Shown: positions 46,825 through 61,665, numbered from the stretch's first letter. The stretch is 64,000 nucleotides of DNA from Cristatella mucedo (GCA_009760855.2 WPIO01000035.1:3921501-3985500), one strand, 5' to 3'. Notes: generated by a model not told the origin, from the sequence alone. Numbers and translations: made by a program.

Positions 46825-47485
46825 GCCAGTGCAATCAGGTACTTTAGGATGGTGCAAGAATCTGATTCTAGGCTTGTCTGTCGTTAGGGTTGAAGCTGCC
46901 ACATCACAACACTTCTAGTACACCTGCATTGGCGCTCAGTCAAGCAACTAATTTAATTGAAGGTTCTGTCGTTCAATTTCAGGTCCCTTCATTCCTTAGC
47001 TTCAGCCTACTTGTCAGATCTGCTCTGCCACCATGCTAAGTACAGTACCATCCGCTTTTCGGAATCTAATCGCTTACCTATACCTCGTACGAACCTAAAT
47101 TCTTGTTAGGCCTCGTCTTTAGTTCGTATCGTCTTTATGCCTGGAACTCAATTTCGACTGGCATCGTGACAGCACTGAATGCACCACATTTTACAAAAAA
47201 GCTAAAAACGCATATATTTATCTCACGATTTAGTTGGTCCATGTAATTCGTTCTTTGTGTTCTTATGAGTGCTGATACTGGGCTTGCTGTAACAAATGAT
47301 ATTTGTATGCCGACCCAGTGGCTGTCACTTAGGCTCGCTGTCATTGAGAATGCTACCAGTATCCCTTCGGTCATGCTCAATTTTCAGCAAATACTCAGTC
47401 CCTAGAGAGAGATTAAGATATGTGATGGTGTTATTAAAATCTAGCATTATCATTATCATTTGTAGTATTATGATTATTCTTTCGC
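46825..47485 (+). mobile_element. L2-A 3' fragment, degenerate
   Basis: Starts in the CAATCAGG...GGTGCAAGAATCTG block and carries relics of the C-terminal coding region, a shortened 3' UTR, a damaged hairpin (AGAGAGATTAAGATATGTGA) and a mutated ATT tail. A further lone tail-like piece follows at about 47605-47650. Confidence 0.75.
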
Positions 47486-47661
47486 AATCGGCCTAAGCCT
47501 GGTACTTATCGCCTTTTGCAGGCCTGAAGCTGTATATATCACATAGCCTTGGATAGATTTCCGTGGTCGGTGAGTTTTAAAGTCAAACGACTAAGATTTA
47601 ACAATCTAAGGGTGCTTTACAAGTAGCCTATAATAACTGTCATTATTATCCCGCATAATAC

Positions 47662-48260
47662 TAATAATAATAACAATTCACTTGATAAGTGCCCTCAGGG
47701 AACTTAATCTTTCTCTAGGCGCTCTACATTTGCTGTAAAGTGAAATGCAATTGAATGGTAAGTAAAATCATGCTTGAAAAACAAACGAAATGAATAATAT
47801 GTTTAGGGGTGACATGCACAGGGTCAGCATGCAAATGTGGTTAGTGGCAGCATGCACAGTGTCAGCACGCATAAGCACATCAAGGACGAATCACAGGGAC
47901 CCACTAAATGCTGTCCTAAAAAGGTGTGTTTTTAGGTTCCCTTTAAATGTGGTCAGGTCAGGGGATGTTCTAATGCAGGTCGGGAGGGAGTTCCAGGCTT
48001 TGGGAGCATATGAACTAAATGCACGGTCTCCAAAGGATTTGAGGTTTGTATGAGGTATTTCTAGACTGTTGGATTCCGAAAAGCGGGTGGTACGATGCTT
48101 AGCCTGATGGGGTAGTATATCTGACAGATAGGCTGGAACCATAGAATGAAGGGACCTAAAAGTGAGCGACAAAACCTTGAAGTCAATCCGTTGCTTGACT
48201 GGTAGCCAGTGCAGGTCGGCGAGAAGTGGAGTAATGTGGCCACTGTGACGCTCACGACAG
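47662..48260 (-). mobile_element. L2-A 3' fragment (minus)
   Basis: Reverse-complement tail, hairpin, full 3' UTR and C-terminal coding region. The minus frame 47891-48172 runs from LTFRSLHSMVPAYLSDILPH to the natural end SGSL without a break. 5' truncation lies in the CRERHSGH block. Little decayed, so recent. Confidence 0.9.
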
Positions 48261-51200
48261 AATATTTATACAAACATATTGTCTAAGCAAGTCACAAATA
48301 ATTTATTCCTATCATTTTCTGAGTAAAAAATTGCACATACGCTATGAAAAGACCCACAATCTGACATGCAACTAACGTAATAGCTGGCAATAAATTTATT
48401 TTAGATAACTAGAGGTTAACATGACTTTATTCAAGTTCGTGATCCCCTAATAAATGCACGGTCAACCAAGATCAGTTGGGCATTCAATTAGGGTTTGAAA
48501 ATATATGCAAGCACTTAGCAGCCGGATCTCTCTGGACTGTTTGATGCAAGCGATGTGAGGTACACCTTCCAGCACCTCTGCAACCTTAATGCTAGTGAGG
48601 CAGCAGAGGGCTGCTGCTAAATACGTATCCTCCTTCAGCATCTCCCCATCATGTACTAATCAGTTAACGCATTTCTATCTCTGCAAACTTTGGAATTCAG
48701 ACTTGCTTAAACATGAATGCTGAAGCTCAGCTAGGTAATTTATTTGTGACAGCATGTTCATAATTATGCCATTATTTACAAATCAGTGTTAATATGCAAT
48801 CAGTAGCTCTAAGTTCACGTAAAACTCGGTGGTTAAAGCTTTCGGTTAGATATGCCATGACTATCACATCACTGATATTATCTGCCTCCTGAGCAAGAGG
48901 CAAATCTAACTCAATAATTTGTGGTTTACTTGTAGGTCCCTTTATTCTCTGGTTTTGGCCTACCGTCAACAACTTTTAATTTGGCTTGGACATGTATATA
49001 GTATAACTGCTCTGTTATAATCTAAATCGAGCTGTATCGTTGCACTTCTAATACGTCTCATACCATTAGAGAATTGCCCCCCCCCATTGTTTATCCAATG
49101 ATGCCCAAAACTCACTGTCCTTTAAGGTCACGCAATCATATTAATCCACGACATTAAATAAAAGTAAAAATTCGCCGATTTCTCGCAAAATCTGCTCTTC
49201 CTTCGCCTATTATTTTTTTTCCATTTGTCCTAAAACTTCGCATATTAATAATAAAATCAATTGATATGATTCATTTCCAGCTTAAGTAGTCTTTCGAAAA
49301 ACATTTTGCTGGTTTTGGGCTTCATGTGAATTTTCGTTTCAACGTGAATATTAACGAACGAGTCCATTGTCATGGTTTGAGTAGTCTTTATTGCTGCGAT
49401 TAAAATAACTACGTCTATTGGCGGCTCTGCACCGAAAATTCATTTTATAGCTTCTTGAGGCCAGTTACTATAATTTTGGCGACAAGTTGGCAAGGAGAGG
49501 CACCATTGCGAGTAAATATTACAACCACACAAAGGCGGCTTCAGCGACAGCCCTTCGCTTCATGTGTTCAGACGTTTTCAAAATTTGACCTTGGCTTGAT
49601 TTGAGATGACCTATCACCTATGGATCCGTCTTAATCTCGACGATATTCTATAGCCCGAAGAGGGGAGCTAAACTATAGCCTGATCTGTGAGCACAACTCA
49701 CAGAGGAGCCTCTTAAAAATACTTTGCTTAATAAAATGCGACTGCGACTAAAAGTATTCATCTTAAAATTCCCGTCTTTTTCGCCTTATATTCAGCCGGG
49801 CAGTAAACTGAATATACGATAATCAGCACCCAGCCGTTCTCTATACGAGTACACGAATACTCGGTAACCCTTCTTACAGTAAACTAGCTACAGAAGGTTG
49901 GAGCCGGACGTCCAATTCATTTCTTCCTCGAAACACTGACTTTGTTCTCACAATGCTTGAACTTCAGTAGAATTATCACAGTTGAAGTCATGTTAACAAT
50001 TTTTTGCCAGGCGAAAAACACGTTTATCCGAATTGAAAAACTGTAATAGTTAAACTGGTCGAAACGCTAAAACCACGAAAACGACAAGGACTTTTCGCTT
50101 TATTCGCATCGTAAGCACACACCACTACAATATCACTAACATAAACATTCCTATCACCCTGTTTCTCTTTGGACATGTATCGAGTGTTGGAAAAAGTCTC
50201 ACAACTTGTACTACAAACTTCATCAGCAGTACTATTAAAGAATTGTTGAGCAGCTAGTTCTTTAATGTTACATAGCCGTAACTGTTTGCGAAGCCTTAGT
50301 CTCGAATTGGTAAATATTGTCGCGGACTGCGGAGTAAAAGAAACAATTTGTTTTTCTCATCTTCGGTCGAGTTTAACACATACCTGTACATCAATGGGCG
50401 CCAGTTCAGTTCAGGCGATCAAGAAAACAAGCAAATAAGTTATTTTGCTCAACGAGAGAGCTTAGTTTCAGCCCCTGTGCTTTACATGTGCAAAAGGACA
50501 CAAACCCAGGACCCTAGTTGTTATAGGCGAGCACCTTACAAAGAAGCCAAAACCACGGTATAAAATACATAACTCCAGCAGCCCAAAACAGTGGATGGAT
50601 TTCCCGATTTCAGCGTACAGTGCTTGAGCTAGAGCCACTCTAATGCTGCATTCGTCATCTTAACGCCCTTGACATTCCTGCTGCCATTGTCAACACGTTT
50701 AAACAGTTCCTACTTCTTAGTAAGCTCGGAATTAATAGTACCAAACTTAAGCTTGTATCAGAATATTCCAGCTCCACAAATGCGATGGCCACCCTTTTCT
50801 AAAAATGTCTGATAACTGCAACAAGAGTATTTCAAAGGTCGCTTTCCATGGCAGCCATAAAGTGCGTCTCAGCTTAACATTAAATATCCTTAATTTTGGG
50901 GCGCACAACTTTATCTGATACCTGAGGGGGGCTACATATGTCCGGTACCAACCCGATCGTAAAGCTCTCTTCAAAGTCCAAAGTACAACTAACGGAACAC
51001 AACATGAGTTAGGCTTTTCAAGATGCCTAACAATAGCTTATGACTTACCCGATTTTGCATCCTCATAACTTAAGAAGCCACCAAATACCTTGTTAGTCAT
51101 AATCCAGGTGATGAAGCGTACAGAGGTCGTGGAGCCAGAGTCAGTGTATTTGACACTTTTTTGGGAACTAATAGCAAATCTGGAATCATTGAGCTTTAAG

Positions 51201-52150
51201 TATAAGTTCATTTAGAATGATGCCGCTCCTGTGCATTTGAAATACTATCGTGTGCAGTTGCGGATCCAGGGAGTCAGACGGCAATTGTCGCTTCTTCGCA
51301 CAAAGGAGAAAATGTTTACATTCTTGACCCTAATTAGTGACTCATTTACGTGCTAGCTTCACTTATTGAGGAACAGCCGAGTTCGCGTTGAAAAACCACA
51401 ATTTTAGTACTATAATATTTTCTAAATTTCTGCCCTGGCCCCGTCTACACAAAGAACTTTTGCCGGTCTCGCCCCCTCTTAAAGTAATCTCCTTGTCCAG
51501 TCGCCGGTAACGCGCCATGTTTTAGCCATAGGCACAGGTTTAGTTATCCGGAAAGAAAAATGTTTTAGCATCTTAGGCTGCTGAAAATTGACTCTCATTT
51601 GTCAAATTAATAAAAAATTGAGATGGATCTCGCCGAAATATGTTTAGCGTTTAGTTTTTCTCTATTAAAGGAAAAGTCTTTTGTAAGTTGACTTACGAAC
51701 GATGGCAACATTGCATGAGCCACCTGTTTAGTTGGCTGATCACCATTCTTCTGTTCTAAATACACATTATATTCAACCATTAGGTTGGACACCCTCGTAA
51801 GCATCGTTTGAAGATCCCTGGTACGTGCAAAACGCTTGAAGACTTCACAAAGGCCCAGAAAGAAATATCATCCTTCGTTCTTATTATTTTAAGCCGCATA
51901 GCCTGCAAAAGAAATTTGCGTAAATTTAATGCCTAACGACAGCCGTTCACCAATTACAGAGTTTCTTGTAATCAGTTCAATCGAGATTTAAAACAGCGAT
52001 ATATAAATGCTTACCCGGTGGAGAAGAATAGGCTATGAGACAGTCGACTTCCTTGTGAAGCAGTCGAGGTACCTAATCGCCGCAGCCGACACAGTATTTG
52101 CATTACCTATTCGCTTTGTCGAGGGCCCAAATAAAGGTTAATTCCTTCGG
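48261..52150. other. Unassigned A+T-rich stretch
   Basis: No frame with a family resemblance. 48280-48470 loosely resembles 32120-32300. A short L2-A-like patch occurs at about 48930-48970 (GGTCCCTTTATTCTCTGG). I see no exon-like segment with both splice borders. Confidence 0.4.
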
Positions 52151-52155
52151 CGGGT

Positions 52156-52422
52156 GTGGCGCGCAAGCAAAGCACACCTGACGACCTGTGTCTCAGACAA
52201 TCGTCTAGGGAGCCGAATAATAATAAGAAAAGGTCTTTTTGGATAGCCCTAAGAGAAATAAATCGCTATCCGGACTCTTTAAAACTCGCTGCAAGAGCAG
52301 CAAAAACCAACGATAAAGGTATACATGCTCTCAGGCTGAGACGAATAACCAAAAACACACAACTATCGAGCTTCGACCAGCTTACAATTGTACGCATTAA
52401 GGCGCTCAGCGCCGCTGGTTAG
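52156..52422 (+). CDS. Unrecognised basic frame, 88 codons
   Basis: An open frame just left of a GC-rich island, basic throughout (RKQSTPDD, NNNKKRSF, LRLRRITKN). No motif, repeat match or splice border I trust. Could be chance. Confidence 0.15.
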   Translation: MARKQSTPDDLCLRQSSREPNNNKKRSFWIALREINRYPDSLKLAARAAKTNDKGIHALRLRRITKNTQLSSFDQLTIVRIKALSAAG

Positions 52423-52559
52423 TAGGATTTCTAGTTACTAGCTTGCACTGAAACGTGAGCACTTAGACGGGCAAAGGCCGCAGTCATGTAAGAGTGTTAA
52501 AGGGTCAACCATTCGCCACCAGCCCACCCACTCACTTTTTAAAAACCCTTTCACCAAAC

Positions 52560-53095
52560 CCAGCAGGGGGGAGATCGCGTGCGCGTTCGCTCGCTCGCCT
52601 CGGCTTGCCGGCGGTCCAGACCATCCAGCGTCGCACCGAACGTTCCACCCGCGCGATGGAGAAACACGACGCGCATGGGCTGCAGACCGGAATGGCTGCG
52701 GTAGGCATTGCGCGGCTGCGGGCTGCTGCCCAGGTGGCGACTGGGTGGTCCGGCCCGCGCCCGCGCCAGCCAGAGTAACGAGGTCGCCCTATTATTGGGC
52801 TGAGCGGACGTCGCGCCGAACTGCGCGTACGGTCGCCGACGCCGTAGCGTCAGCCATTAGGGCTACTGTCGACCGGTGGCTCTAGCGTGCGGGCTGGACT
52901 AGGGAGCATATCCGCGCTCTCCAAAACCAGACCGTAGGTGGCGCCCCATTGCAAGCGAGCGGTGCCGATATATAGTACGCGCGAAGCTAGGCATGACGGT
53001 GAATCGGCGGGCTGATCGGCTGAAGCGCAGCGGCCAAACGCCGCCAGCACTAGCCGCTGCCGCTGCTCGTCGCTTCCATATCCACTAAACAAATC
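52560..53095. promoter_or_regulatory. GC- and CpG-rich island
   Basis: Sharply richer in G, C and CpG than anything else in the window (runs such as GCGTGCGCGTTCGCTCGCTC and CCGGCCCGCGCCCGCGCC). Open frames on both strands (52494-52778 plus, 52850-53122 minus) are typical of GC-rich DNA. It could be a CpG-island promoter or a recently arrived element. No downstream gene is recognised, and an AT microsatellite bounds it on the right. Confidence 0.4.
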
Positions 53096-53096
53096 A

Positions 53097-53157
53097 AGAT
53101 ATATATATATATATATATTCACTAATTAAAGCAAGATATATATATATACATATATAT
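53097..53157. repeat. Two AT microsatellites in a short duplication
   Basis: AT runs at 53098-53118 and 53133-53157, each followed by a copy of CACTAATTAAAGCAAGA (near 53121 and 53161), a local tandem duplication of about 40 bp. Confidence 0.8.
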
Positions 53158-53310
53158 ATCCACTAATTAAAGCAAGAAAGTCCCATCCTTCCCTTCGGCA
53201 CGCGGCAAGATGGCGAAATTCCGTCAAGCGGCCAGACGCCGTAGCATTGTCTTCCTTGACGGAACTACTAGGACTCATCAAAGCCAGTCCACAGGGAGTG
53301 AGTTGCTCGT

Positions 53311-53400
53311 ACACACACGCACATACGCACACACGCACACAGCTGCGCACACACGCGCGTGCGCACACGCATGCACATGCACACACACACACACACATAC
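53311..53400. repeat. CA/CG-rich microsatellite
   Basis: Interrupted CA run with GCGC and GCAC variants. The His/Thr and Cys/Val frames on either strand are artefacts. Confidence 0.9.
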
Positions 53401-53411
53401 ATATATGTATA

Positions 53412-53470
53412 TAATTCAATTGCATTGTGCCCTGAGAGAAGTCTCCAGGCGCTTTACATATTCGCAGATC
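53412..53470 (-). mobile_element. L2/SINE tail fragment (minus)
   Basis: The minus strand reads ATGTAAAGCGCCTGGAGACT, then TCTCTCAGGGCACAATGCAA, a hairpin of the L2 type, ending in a TTGAATT like the SINE tails. Only the tail is present. Confidence 0.6.
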
Positions 53471-53491
53471 TCCAGCCCATGACAACAACAA

Positions 53492-53571
53492 TAAGAACAA
53501 TAATAATATACTTGATAAAGCGCCCTTAGGGAACTCAATCTCTTTCTTGGTGCTTTACATTTGCTGTCTTT
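53492..53571 (-). mobile_element. L2-A tail-only fragment (minus)
   Basis: Reverse-complement AAT tail, ACTTGATAAAGCGCCC and the rest of the hairpin, then about 15 bases of 3' UTR. One of several very short tail-only copies. Confidence 0.8.
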
Positions 53572-55400
<1,829 letters not shown>

Positions 55401-55631
55401 TCATTCGGCCAGTAGACGAACATTAGGGATAATGTATTGAGAATTTGCCGCTGCCGGGGCCGCAGTAACTAAGGAGTCCATTATCACGGCCCTGCATGCA
55501 TCCTGGGACAGCTGACCCAGTTCCTGTAGCCGCCATAACGTACGAGGCGACGGCCGCGAGTGTTCTTTTGTTCGGCGGCCGGTCAGCATGGTGACTAGGA
55601 TGGAACTAGCGCGTCGTTTTCTGGAAGTCAA
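55401..55631 (-). CDS. GC-rich exon-like frame, unknown
   Basis: A minus frame of 76 codons (MTSRKRRASSILVTMLTGRR at the start) over a CpG-rich patch. The plus strand also has an ATG in a good context at about 55588 (GTCAGCATGGTGACTAGG). Either may mark a gene start. No family is recognised and the evidence is thin. Confidence 0.2.
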   Translation of the reverse strand: MTSRKRRASSILVTMLTGRRTKEHSRPSPRTLWRLQELGQLSQDACRAVIMDSLVTAAPAAANSQYIIPNVRLLAE

Positions 55632-56799
55632 TCTGAAAATGTTGATTCATTTCTATTCAAGGAAATTTAGATGATATCAAGTTCTCATTTATGTCGTTAC
55701 TAGTTAGATATTTGTATTGGCGAATGCCGGTGAGCCGCCCGGCTGTAGCCTGGATTGCCTGCATGAGGTATGAGACCTATCGCGGATATGATCTGCTTAG
55801 GCTGTATAAGGATCTTGTTAGGTTGACCTATTCCTAAGATCCATATTTATCTATTTATTGATTTGTTCCTGCGATGATAGCGTCTCCTAGTGCTGCTTCT
55901 TGGTTATAGCTTGGAGTTCTCAAGTTAATCTGCAAACGACAGTCCAATGCCTGCTGTCATTTATGTCATATCTCCTAAAATAATGATCCGATAACCTTAA
56001 ACTTTGGAATATATGATTGATTGTAGTTACATAATCATTCCAGCCTGCTCGCATGCATATTGGACCTCAGTAGATAGACTTGTTTTGGTCAAAACTGGCA
56101 GTGTTTGTCGTGCTAAGCCTTTGTCATCCTTTCACTCACATGGCTTAAAAATGTCGCAGGTAGGCTACTTGTGATCCAATCAACGTGAAGTTCGAAATAC
56201 ATGCTCCTAAGTATGTGTTTCGATGTTGTATGGCGACAAATATAGTAACACTTGTTATTCCATGTCACCTACATGCTTTGGCACCTTAAGTTGGCTTCTC
56301 TGAGTTCTGTCACAGCAGTAGTACATGATACCTGGCTAATTGTACAACTTGGTTGATACTGGGCCGATCTGTATGAAACTTGGAATATAGGTGGAGCTCA
56401 CCTGTCTCGACACTCTCCCCTGTGCATCTATGCATGATGGGTGTGTATGCATATAATGTGCCTGTGACAGAGTACGTGGGCTGTGTTCGTGATGACAATC
56501 AACAGTTTAAGATGTCAAATTAAAAAAAAAAAATTGTGGGTGGAGTCTCCAGTCGAGTGTCTTGCATTTTTTGAGCTGTTTGCCATATGTCTATAATGAC
56601 GTTTTAATCATCGAACAAATTTGGAGCTGCCTTTTACCAGCAGTGCTATACGTGACTTTGGACTTTTAAAGGTCATAAGAAGGTAAAAACAGCAGCTAAT
56701 ATACATCAAATGATAGCTAATGCTACCAGTGTTCTTCGTGCCAATTTTCATGCCAATCAGTTTACAGTCTTCGTACAATATTTTCGCAAATATTTCCAC
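55632..56799. other. Unassigned stretch
   Basis: Noncoding in appearance, with a run of 14 A near 56522. No repeat match inside the window. Confidence 0.4.
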
Positions 56800-57453
56800 C
56801 CATGGATGGCAGCAAATTTTCTAAAACTTAACAATGATAAAACTAACTTACTAGTTATGGGCAAACCCAGTGTGATCCAGAGATGGGAAAGGCTGACTCT
56901 CAAAATTGGCTCTGCCAGCATATCTCCAGTTGAATCAGCTCGAAATCTAGGTGTCATATTCCAAAGGAACCTCTCTTTAGACGACCATATCAGCTCCACA
57001 GTCAAATCCGCCTATTTTCAGCTCCATAACATTGCTAAAATTAAGGCTTGTTTAGATAATGATACCACATCTCAGTTGGTCCATGCATTCGTGACACCCC
57101 GTCCCGACTTCTGCAACTCACTGCTTACTGGCCTACCAGCATGTGCCATCAGGCGATTGCAGCTGGTGCAAAATTCAGCAGCTAGGCTTCTCTGTCGTGT
57201 GCGTCGCAGTTGCCACATTACTCCACGTCTCGCCGACCTGCACTGGCTACCAGTCAAGCAACAGAGTGACTTCAAAGTTTTGTCGCTCACTGTTAGGCCC
57301 CTTCATTCTATGGCTCCAGCCTATCTCTTAGATATACTACCCCATCAGGCCAAGCATCGTACCACCTGCTTTTCGGAATCCAACAGTATAGAAATACCTC
57401 ATACAAACCTTAAATCCTTTGGAGACCGTGCATCTAGTTCATATTCTACCTAA
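56710..57453 (+). pseudogene. L2-A RT C-terminal region with unrelated start
   Basis: An open frame of 247 codons. The first 30 or so (to HPW) come from the flanking DNA; the rest is L2-A from MAANFLKLNNDKTNLLVMGK to YST, where a frameshift near 57450 ends it. Conserved blocks ARNLGVIFQ, CNSLLTGLPACAIRRLQ and LHWLPVKQ are present. No catalytic motif. Confidence 0.9.
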
Positions 57454-57790
57454 GCCTGGAAATCCCTCCCGACCTGCTTAAGAACATCCCGTGACCTGAC
57501 CACATTTAAAAGGAACCTAAAAACACACCTATTTAGGACAGCATTTAGTGGGTCCCTGTAATTCGTCCTTGATGTGCTTATGCATGCTGACACTGTGCAT
57601 GCTGCCACTAACCACATTTGCATGCTGACCCTGTGCATGTCACCCCTAACCGTATTATTCATTTCGTTTGTTTTTCAAGCATGATTTTACTTACCATTCA
57701 ATTGCATTTCACTTTACAGCTAATGTAAAGCGCCTAGAGAGAGATCTAGTTCTCTGAGGGCACTTTATGAAGTGAATTATTATTGTTATT
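56800..57790 (+). mobile_element. L2-A retrotransposon, 3' third
   Basis: A 5'-truncated copy starting at the TGGATGGCAGCAAATTTTCT block, with a full 3' UTR, hairpin and short ATT tail. Little diverged from the 39.3-kb copy. Confidence 0.92.
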
Positions 57791-58663
57791 GCCCGAGAAT
57801 CGATTTTTGAGCATTAGGGCTATGCTTGCCAAAAGTAATTACGTGGGCCAATGAAATGCCCAATGAGTGGCTGTGCACTGCATGAGTACTTTCTTCAGCC
57901 TTCGCAACCTATAATTCTTCGCCTCAGTCGCTCTTCGAAGATTGCTAAGCGGCTGCTGTTTCTAGTCACTATGATTGCCTGTTGGAGGGTTTAGATATGA
58001 GACGCCGAGTGCTGATATTGTAGCCGGCAGACCGGCAGCCTGACGCTTGACTGCTTGCTAGGCCCAGGTGTCTAGCCACACAGTGGAAGAGCTAGTGCCC
58101 GAAAAATTCAGAGAAGCGAAAGATCGATTGGTGATTGGCAATAGTAAACGCGAGGCCTATGTGTCCCTATCGATCTCAATCGGCCATTGCCGGACTTGTG
58201 CAGTTATCACTTAATTTCGCTCTTCGTCACGGTCGCAGGTTGAGTTCTGTGAAGCTGCCGCTCTGTCGCTCTCTGTTTATAGCGAAGGCTCAGCTACCAT
58301 TCTGTGCGAGGGAGCAGTATAGAAAAAACAGACGTTATATCAATCCTGTAAGCAAGCAGTTCCTGGGATGAAGCTGCCAGCAGCATGTGCTCGATCCAAC
58401 AAAATTCGGCTCAACCTTCCTAGCTTTCCCGAGTTTCTCGTAAACCACTCGGCTGCTCACACTCTGCCCCGACTCAAAGCCACCATTCGCTGAAGACAGG
58501 CATGTCAGCGAATTTCACGTCGCAACAGCAATCGGCGCGACCATTTGTCTCTCTGGGAACTCGGCTGACATAGGCTCGTTCTGGTAGTCTGCTTTTCGGC
58601 TCCGAGCTATTCGAAATCGCCTCTGGTGATCTAGGGACGGGTTGGTTTATTGTTGAAGCAATC
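57791..58663. other. Unassigned stretch
   Basis: Short frames only. It ends where the second block copy begins. Confidence 0.4.
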
Positions 58664-61077
58664 GCACCACTGCCTACAGAATGAGCTGATCGTCAAACGA
58701 GCATTTAGGCGAGAGCTAGGACATTCTGCTACCAGGAAAGCAGCTTTAAGCCATGCAGCTCATGATGAACGTGATTCGACCCGAAATAGCGAAGGGGCGT
58801 GCCTTATCGCCTGGAGATTCTGCTTTGGCCCGGCATGGGATGCTTGGCACCGACAACTACAGATACAGGAAGACTGCCTCATTCAGCCAGCAGCAGCTTG
58901 TGCTGTGATGGACTCAGCTAGTGACGTCTTGACCTCGAGATATAGCCCTTGCTCTTTGCTGAACCCGATGGCAAATGCATCGGCTAAAGCGTCGATAATT
59001 AGTCGGACGTCAGCTGAAACCAGATTAACATTGCCGACGCGAAAAATTTAGACGCCCAAAAGTTTTTCGGCTGGGCCACAGACGGCAATAATATGGAGTC
59101 TGGTCACTCTGATACGAGTTTGATTTCTTCGAGTGACGGCGTTTTCCCGTGTTTGACGGCATTCTATAGAAACGTGATGCCAGCCGGTGCAATGCTCTAC
59201 AATAAGCTGTTAGCCATGCCACGGCTATTAGTCTGCCGGTCAGTCGACTTTCCCTTGTTCGGCTAAACAAAATAATGTCTGCTTGAGCTTATTATTCAGA
59301 ATCATAAGCATTTTGACGGGCTTTGCAAACGTTACATTCCCCCAGTCCCACCAAAAGGTATTATGGGCTGAGTCCGTTATATTAGGATCTTTTTCCGAAT
59401 GTCTGACGTCTTTTTGAGAAGAACGCCAAAAGCAAAAATTGTGTCAACAAGTAATAGAATTAAAGCCCAAAAAATATACTTGGACGTGATTCAACCAACC
59501 TTTTCTCAAACCATATATCTCCGAGCTATTAAATAGCATTGAGTCCGGTCAGCATGTGGATGCCGGGCTTTCCCGAACGATGTCTTCTAGGTCCTCCTTC
59601 GATCATGTTTCTGTCCTGCCTCGGTATTTCTTTTCTTAGGAAGTTAACTCAGTCAGCTTGCCTTTCTTCCTGGTTTCTTTTAGCGTCCTACAAGTTCCTT
59701 CTACAAGTCGGTCCTTGGAAAGGCTTATTCACCGTTAGCCGGCGGTGCCAGCTCCACAGTCTACCCAACACTGATCGCTGTGATTGACAGTCCTCTCAAT
59801 GCAAAGTCTTTTATTCTGCCATAACAGCTGCTTTTTTAAGCAAGCGCAATGAGTTTCAGCTTTACCCCTACGTCTGGCTTGCTTGACATCTAATCAATTT
59901 ATGCTAATCAATTTAAACTTACCTGTGACTGCCTTGAACGCCGGACACCTCAAGGTCTGGTTGTCATAGCTAGAGCCTGTGCTGTGCCATAAATAGACAC
60001 TCTAAACTCGATCGATGAATTCTCAGGACAACCCTTCGGCCGTCTCAATCAAAGTTGAAAAAGGAGGCACGTCCTTGATGACGAAAACGATTGCATGTTT
60101 GCTCTAGCCTATGTGGTGCTTCTGTAAGTCTTCAGCAAGGCACTGAGAATCTGTCTTTAATGTGTCTGAGACCGGAATGGAGCCTCGATGGGGCTCCGTT
60201 AGAAATGCTGGCTGCAGCGGTTACTTAACTTCCTTCGGTGCTACCTCTACTAACGTAACGGTTCCAGCCCTTGTTCCTTCCAGCTGGTTGGTTACTGATG
60301 CTGATGGAGCTGGCCCCTCAGACAGCAGCATACCATACAAGCCGATAAGCATAGGTGTAAGAATAGAGCGCGATGAGTAAAGAGAACAATTAAACCTTAA
60401 ATAACTGGTACGTACCGTTAGAGTAGCAGTATTTTAGGGCAGTATATTCGACAGCCCTTAGTGGGCTGCCGCTCAGCACAAAGCCGGGAATAGGCTACGG
60501 CTTATTCATGCAAAACCCCACATACAACGATTCACCCAAACGCCGGAAAGGTTTGGATAATATCTAAACCAGCATGAACCACATAAAATTACACAATCGG
60601 TTCCTCTTTTCGTAAATCCGGAACTGCTAATAATATTTTACCTTTGTCATAAAGATAAACTTTACATATCAAGTTTCAGTATTCCCGAGAGAAACAATTA
60701 AAACCAAGCCCGACGAAAAGAAGCCGACAGTATGAACACGGCTTAAATATTTTTCTAGGAAGATTTTTAAGCCCGAGGCACAGTCTTTGTTTAATGTGCT
60801 AGCAAAATTTTGACGAACTTACTGACTAGGGATGTCCATTCTGGCACAGTTAATCAGGCATGGTTGTAGGAGCAGCCTGGAGAGCTGGCATTTATGAAAT
60901 CCAGTGCTAGCACCAAGCAGATGATTAATTCAATGAAGATTATCTCAAGCACATTCACAGATTGAACTGGAATATAAACCAATTAATCTGCAAGTCTTCG
61001 GCTATTGGTCGTGTTATTCCTGGGTTTATTGATGTAGCTTCCAAATCAACAAACTCGCTGAGTAGCTCGGATCCCAT

Positions 61078-61212
61078 ACTGGTTTAGCCTAAGGGTAAAG
61101 CACACCCCTTCGATGAACGAGATTGTGGTCTCAAACCTTGATGCCATAGCAAAGGTCAAGGATTGAGATTAACATAATTGCCAATACAATGATTACAATA
61201 CAAAGCACTATA
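61078..61212 (+). mobile_element. SINE-like element in block copy 2
   Basis: Same boxes as 25484-25612: GGTTTAGCCTAAGGG and a B-box-like GTGGTCTCAAACC, ending AATACAAAGCACTATATAG. Confidence 0.4.
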
Positions 61213-61221
61213 TAGATAAAA

Positions 61222-61244
61222 ATTACACACACATATATATATAC

Positions 61245-61279
<35 letters not shown>

Positions 61280-61322
61280 AGCGTGTGTGTTCGTGTGCGT
61301 GTGCCTGTGCGCGTGCGTGTGC

Positions 61323-61372
<50 letters not shown>
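61222..61372. repeat. AT then interrupted GT microsatellite
   Basis: A short AT run followed by GT with GCGT and TCGT variants. Frames across it are artefacts. After it come about 120 bp (61373-61500) with no counterpart in block copy 1. Confidence 0.95.
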
Positions 61373-61375
<3 letters not shown>

Positions 61376-61446
61376 GGCATATAAATATTGGTCTCACAAC
61401 CCCTCACTAGCATTATAGACTGTTGGGTCGGCCACAGGTCCTCCCA

Positions 61447-61665
61447 CTAACGATGCACCTGCAAGTGAGTAGCTAGCTGACACCGATTGTTAATGCAGTA
61501 GCTGCATGTGTCCAAGGTTGAGACGACTTCTCTTCTCGTCAATTCTCTCTTCCTAAGTATCTTCATTACAGCTACGTTCTCGCCAGGCAAAGATTTCCTT
61601 CCTTGTAGCAGCTCGTGTTCATAAAATGCATTGGAGACACGTACCACCAGATGCTTCTGGGGCAT
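61447..61665 (-). CDS. Conserved short frame, block copy 2
   Basis: Same minus frame as at 25740-25904 for about 50 codons (SNAFYEHELLQGRKSLPGEN shared), then a different C-terminal part because the adjoining DNA differs. See that entry for the alternative first-exon reading. Unknown function. Confidence 0.25.
   Translation of the reverse strand: MPQKHLVVRVSNAFYEHELLQGRKSLPGENVAVMKILRKRELTRREVVSTLDTCSYCINNRCQLATHLQVHR

Noticed and set aside
58650-59051. 133-codon frame as the gene of the duplicated block
   Set aside because: The matching region of the other block copy is shifted and stopped, so conservation as protein is not supported.
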